Assembly: GCF_001021505.1 (NCBI RefSeq) | Contig: NZ_LDPO01000001.1 | Coordinates: forward strand, 558,001 to 622,000 | Direction of reading: 5' to 3' | Source: Mycolicibacter heraklionensis | Lineage (GTDB): Bacteria > Actinomycetota > Actinomycetes > Mycobacteriales > Mycobacteriaceae | DNA length: 64,000 nucleotides | In this document: piece after piece, positions 62,671 to 64,000 of the stretch | How the letters are laid out: the number at the start of each line of letters is the position of its first letter | Position numbering within the stretch: position 1 is the stretch's first letter | The notes under the pieces: generated by a model | Databases searched by the model: none | What the model saw: the letters and a program-made list of their open reading frames with translations, nothing else | Told to the model about the DNA's origin: nothing | Translations under genes and position numbers: made by a program

Positions 62671-64000
62671 GGTCGGCGGCCGCCGGCCGGCCGGTTTCGC
62701 GCCGGTGCACCACCGCCAGGCCGCCGCGTCCCGCGGCTGTAGTGACACCTCGGGAATGGTGACGCTCGCCCTTGGCCGTGGTCGGAACCAGTTCGTAGTG
62801 GCGCAACAGCGTACGCAGGGTGACCAGCATTTCCATGTTGGCGAACGCGGCCCCCACGCAACGGTTCACCCCGCCGCCGTAAGGCACCCACAGTGCCGTA
62901 TCGGGCGGATTGCCCACGAAGCGATCCGGGTCGAAGACGTCGGGGTCGGCGAAGTTGTCCTCGGAGAAGTGCATCAACCGGAAGGCAACCACCACCGCGT
63001 GGTTCTCCGGAATAACCCACGGACCCAATTTGATCCGCGTACGAGTGATGCGGCCGGTCCCTTCGACAACAGATCGGGTCCGCTGCACTTCCCATATCAC
63101 CGCCTGTAGCAGTTCCGATCCACCGGCATCGACTTCGTCGACCAAGCGGTGCAACAGATCCGGGTGGCGACGAAGCCGTTCGACCGCCCACGCCAGCGTG
63201 GTCGCCGTCGTCTCGTGACCGGCAGCCAACAACGTCAGCAGCTCATCGGCGATGTGCACGTCACTGATCGGCTGCCCGTCGTCGTAGCGGGCCGTCAGCA
63301 GCAAAGCCAGGACGTCGGTTCGTTCGGCAAAGTCGGGTGAGTTGCGCGCAGTGTCGATCAGTTTCGCAATCAAGGCGTCGTAGCGTCGCCGATAGTCGTG
63401 GAAGCGCCCGCCCGGGCTCAGTCGGCCGAAGTCGCGTCGCGCCCGCGGTGGCAGCACCGCCAGCCGGGACCCCGACGCCACCAGTGTTGGCAACACCTCG
63501 CGCAGTTCATCGAATTCGGCTCCTTGAGCACCGAATACGGCGCGCAAGATCACGTTGAGCGTGATGCGCATCATCGACGGCTGGGTGGCGAACTCGCGGC
63601 CTTCGGGCCACGTCGCGATCTCGCGCAGCACCTCCGCTTCGACGATGGATTCATATCCGCTCATCCGCTTGCCGTGGAACGGCGGCACCAACAGTTTGCG
63701 ACGGCGAAGATGCGGGTTGCCGTTCAGGCTGAACGTCGAACCCGGCCCCAAGACCGCGCCCAGATTGCCGGGCCGGCCCACCAGGTCGCTATGGGTCGTG
63801 AACAGGTTCTTGACCAACACCGGATCGCTGAGCACCACCGCATGACCGACGATCGGCAGCCGCAGCGAAAACGCGCCGCCGTAGCGTTTCCCCAATGCCC
63901 GCATCGCGGTCTTGCGAGCGGTCAGAAACAGCAGGGCCGCCAGCGGCTTCGGAATCGGCGCTACCGGCGGGAGCCGCACCGGATCGGTCGTCTTCTCAGC
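62639..64000 (-). CDS. Cytochrome P450, 5' end outside window
   Basis: At least 454 residues of a P450 are visible. No in-frame stop precedes the edge, and the first possible GTG at 63979 leaves an unusually short N-terminus, so the true start is probably outside. Motifs are the I-helix AGHETTATTLAW, the ExxR EVQRTRSV and the heme-binding YGGGVNRCVGAAFAN with its Cys ligand. It should hydroxylate a hydrophobic substrate, possibly the entry step of the island pathway. I think it resembles CYP135-type enzymes, with low confidence. Confidence 0.93.
   Translation of the reverse strand, partial: AEKTTDPVRLPPVAPIPKPLAALLFLTARKTAMRALGKRYGGAFSLRLPIVGHAVVLSDPVLVKNLFTTHSDLVGRPGNLGAVLGPGSTFSLNGNPHLRRRKLLVPPFHGKRMSGYESIVEAEVLREIATWPEGREFATQPSMMRITLNVILRAVFGAQGAEFDELREVLPTLVASGSRLAVLPPRARRDFGRLSPGGRFHDYRRRYDALIAKLIDTARNSPDFAERTDVLALLLTARYDDGQPISDVHIADELLTLLAAGHETTATTLAWAVERLRRHPDLLHRLVDEVDAGGSELLQAVIWEVQRTRSVVEGTGRITRTRIKLGPWVIPENHAVVVAFRLMHFSEDNFADPDVFDPDRFVGNPPDTALWVPYGGGVNRCVGAAFANMEMLVTLRTLLRHYELVPTTAKGERHHSRGVTTAAGRGGLAVVHRRETGRPAAADLTAAGNAAGV

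Overview
The window is chromosomal DNA from a mycobacterium (family Mycobacteriaceae). The evidence is very high GC, frequent GTG starts, and a gene order that matches, from memory, the M. tuberculosis Rv0856-Rv0882 neighbourhood: SpoU methyltransferase, MFS protein, DUF2771 lipoprotein-like protein, fadE10, cspB, moaA2-moaD2, rpfA, moaE2-mog-moaC2, Rv0862c-like protein, XPB helicase, fadB-fadA, dapC and two SRPBCC proteins. The species cannot be named from the sequence. It is not M. tuberculosis itself, because several genes are inserted and everything after about 29.5 kb departs from that order.

Layout. 1-5.7 kb: SpoU methyltransferase (cut by the window edge), a small membrane protein, an SRPBCC protein, a secreted GjpA-like protein, and an inserted TetR / hemerythrin-flavin-barrel locus with a clear palindromic operator, followed by a DUF3027 protein. 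5.8-12.5 kb: MFS protein, DUF2771 protein, Xi-class GST-like protein, FadE10, and a GntR-desaturase pair. 12.6-23.8 kb: CspB, the molybdenum cofactor genes split into two blocks around rpfA, the DNA repair helicase pair, a flavin monooxygenase and an FMN/F420 split-barrel protein. rpfA has a c-di-AMP riboswitch-like leader and ends in a 17-bp-stem bidirectional terminator. 23.8-29.5 kb: fadB, fadA, dapC and paired SRPBCC proteins. 29.5-34.8 kb: small exported proteins, a trypsin-like protease with a substituted nucleophile, a DUF5994-like protein, four tRNAs (Phe, Asp, Glu on the minus strand; Lys on the plus strand), a second GjpA-like protein and a mycobacterial SAM methyltransferase.

34.8-64 kb is one large acyl-CoA catabolic island. 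It holds three acyl-CoA ligases, six acyl-CoA dehydrogenase-fold proteins (including two catalytic/non-catalytic pairs of the kind that form alpha2beta2 enzymes in steroid side-chain degradation), three crotonase-fold proteins, a thiolase, three CaiB/BaiF CoA-transferases (one with permuted domains), two SDRs, a thiamine-diphosphate lyase, an SMP-30-like propeller, an amidohydrolase, a cytochrome P450, a TetR and a GntR. Nearly all genes are joined by 1-8 bp ATGA, GTGA or TGATG overlaps into five transcription units. Palindromes sit in the control regions between those units. The substrate is unknown; a cyclic or branched carboxylic acid is an inference from the enzyme set.

Many genes lack a Shine-Dalgarno sequence and have a TANNNT -10 box 6-8 bp before the start codon, which indicates leaderless mRNAs. 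No insertion sequence, integrase, prophage or CRISPR array was seen.
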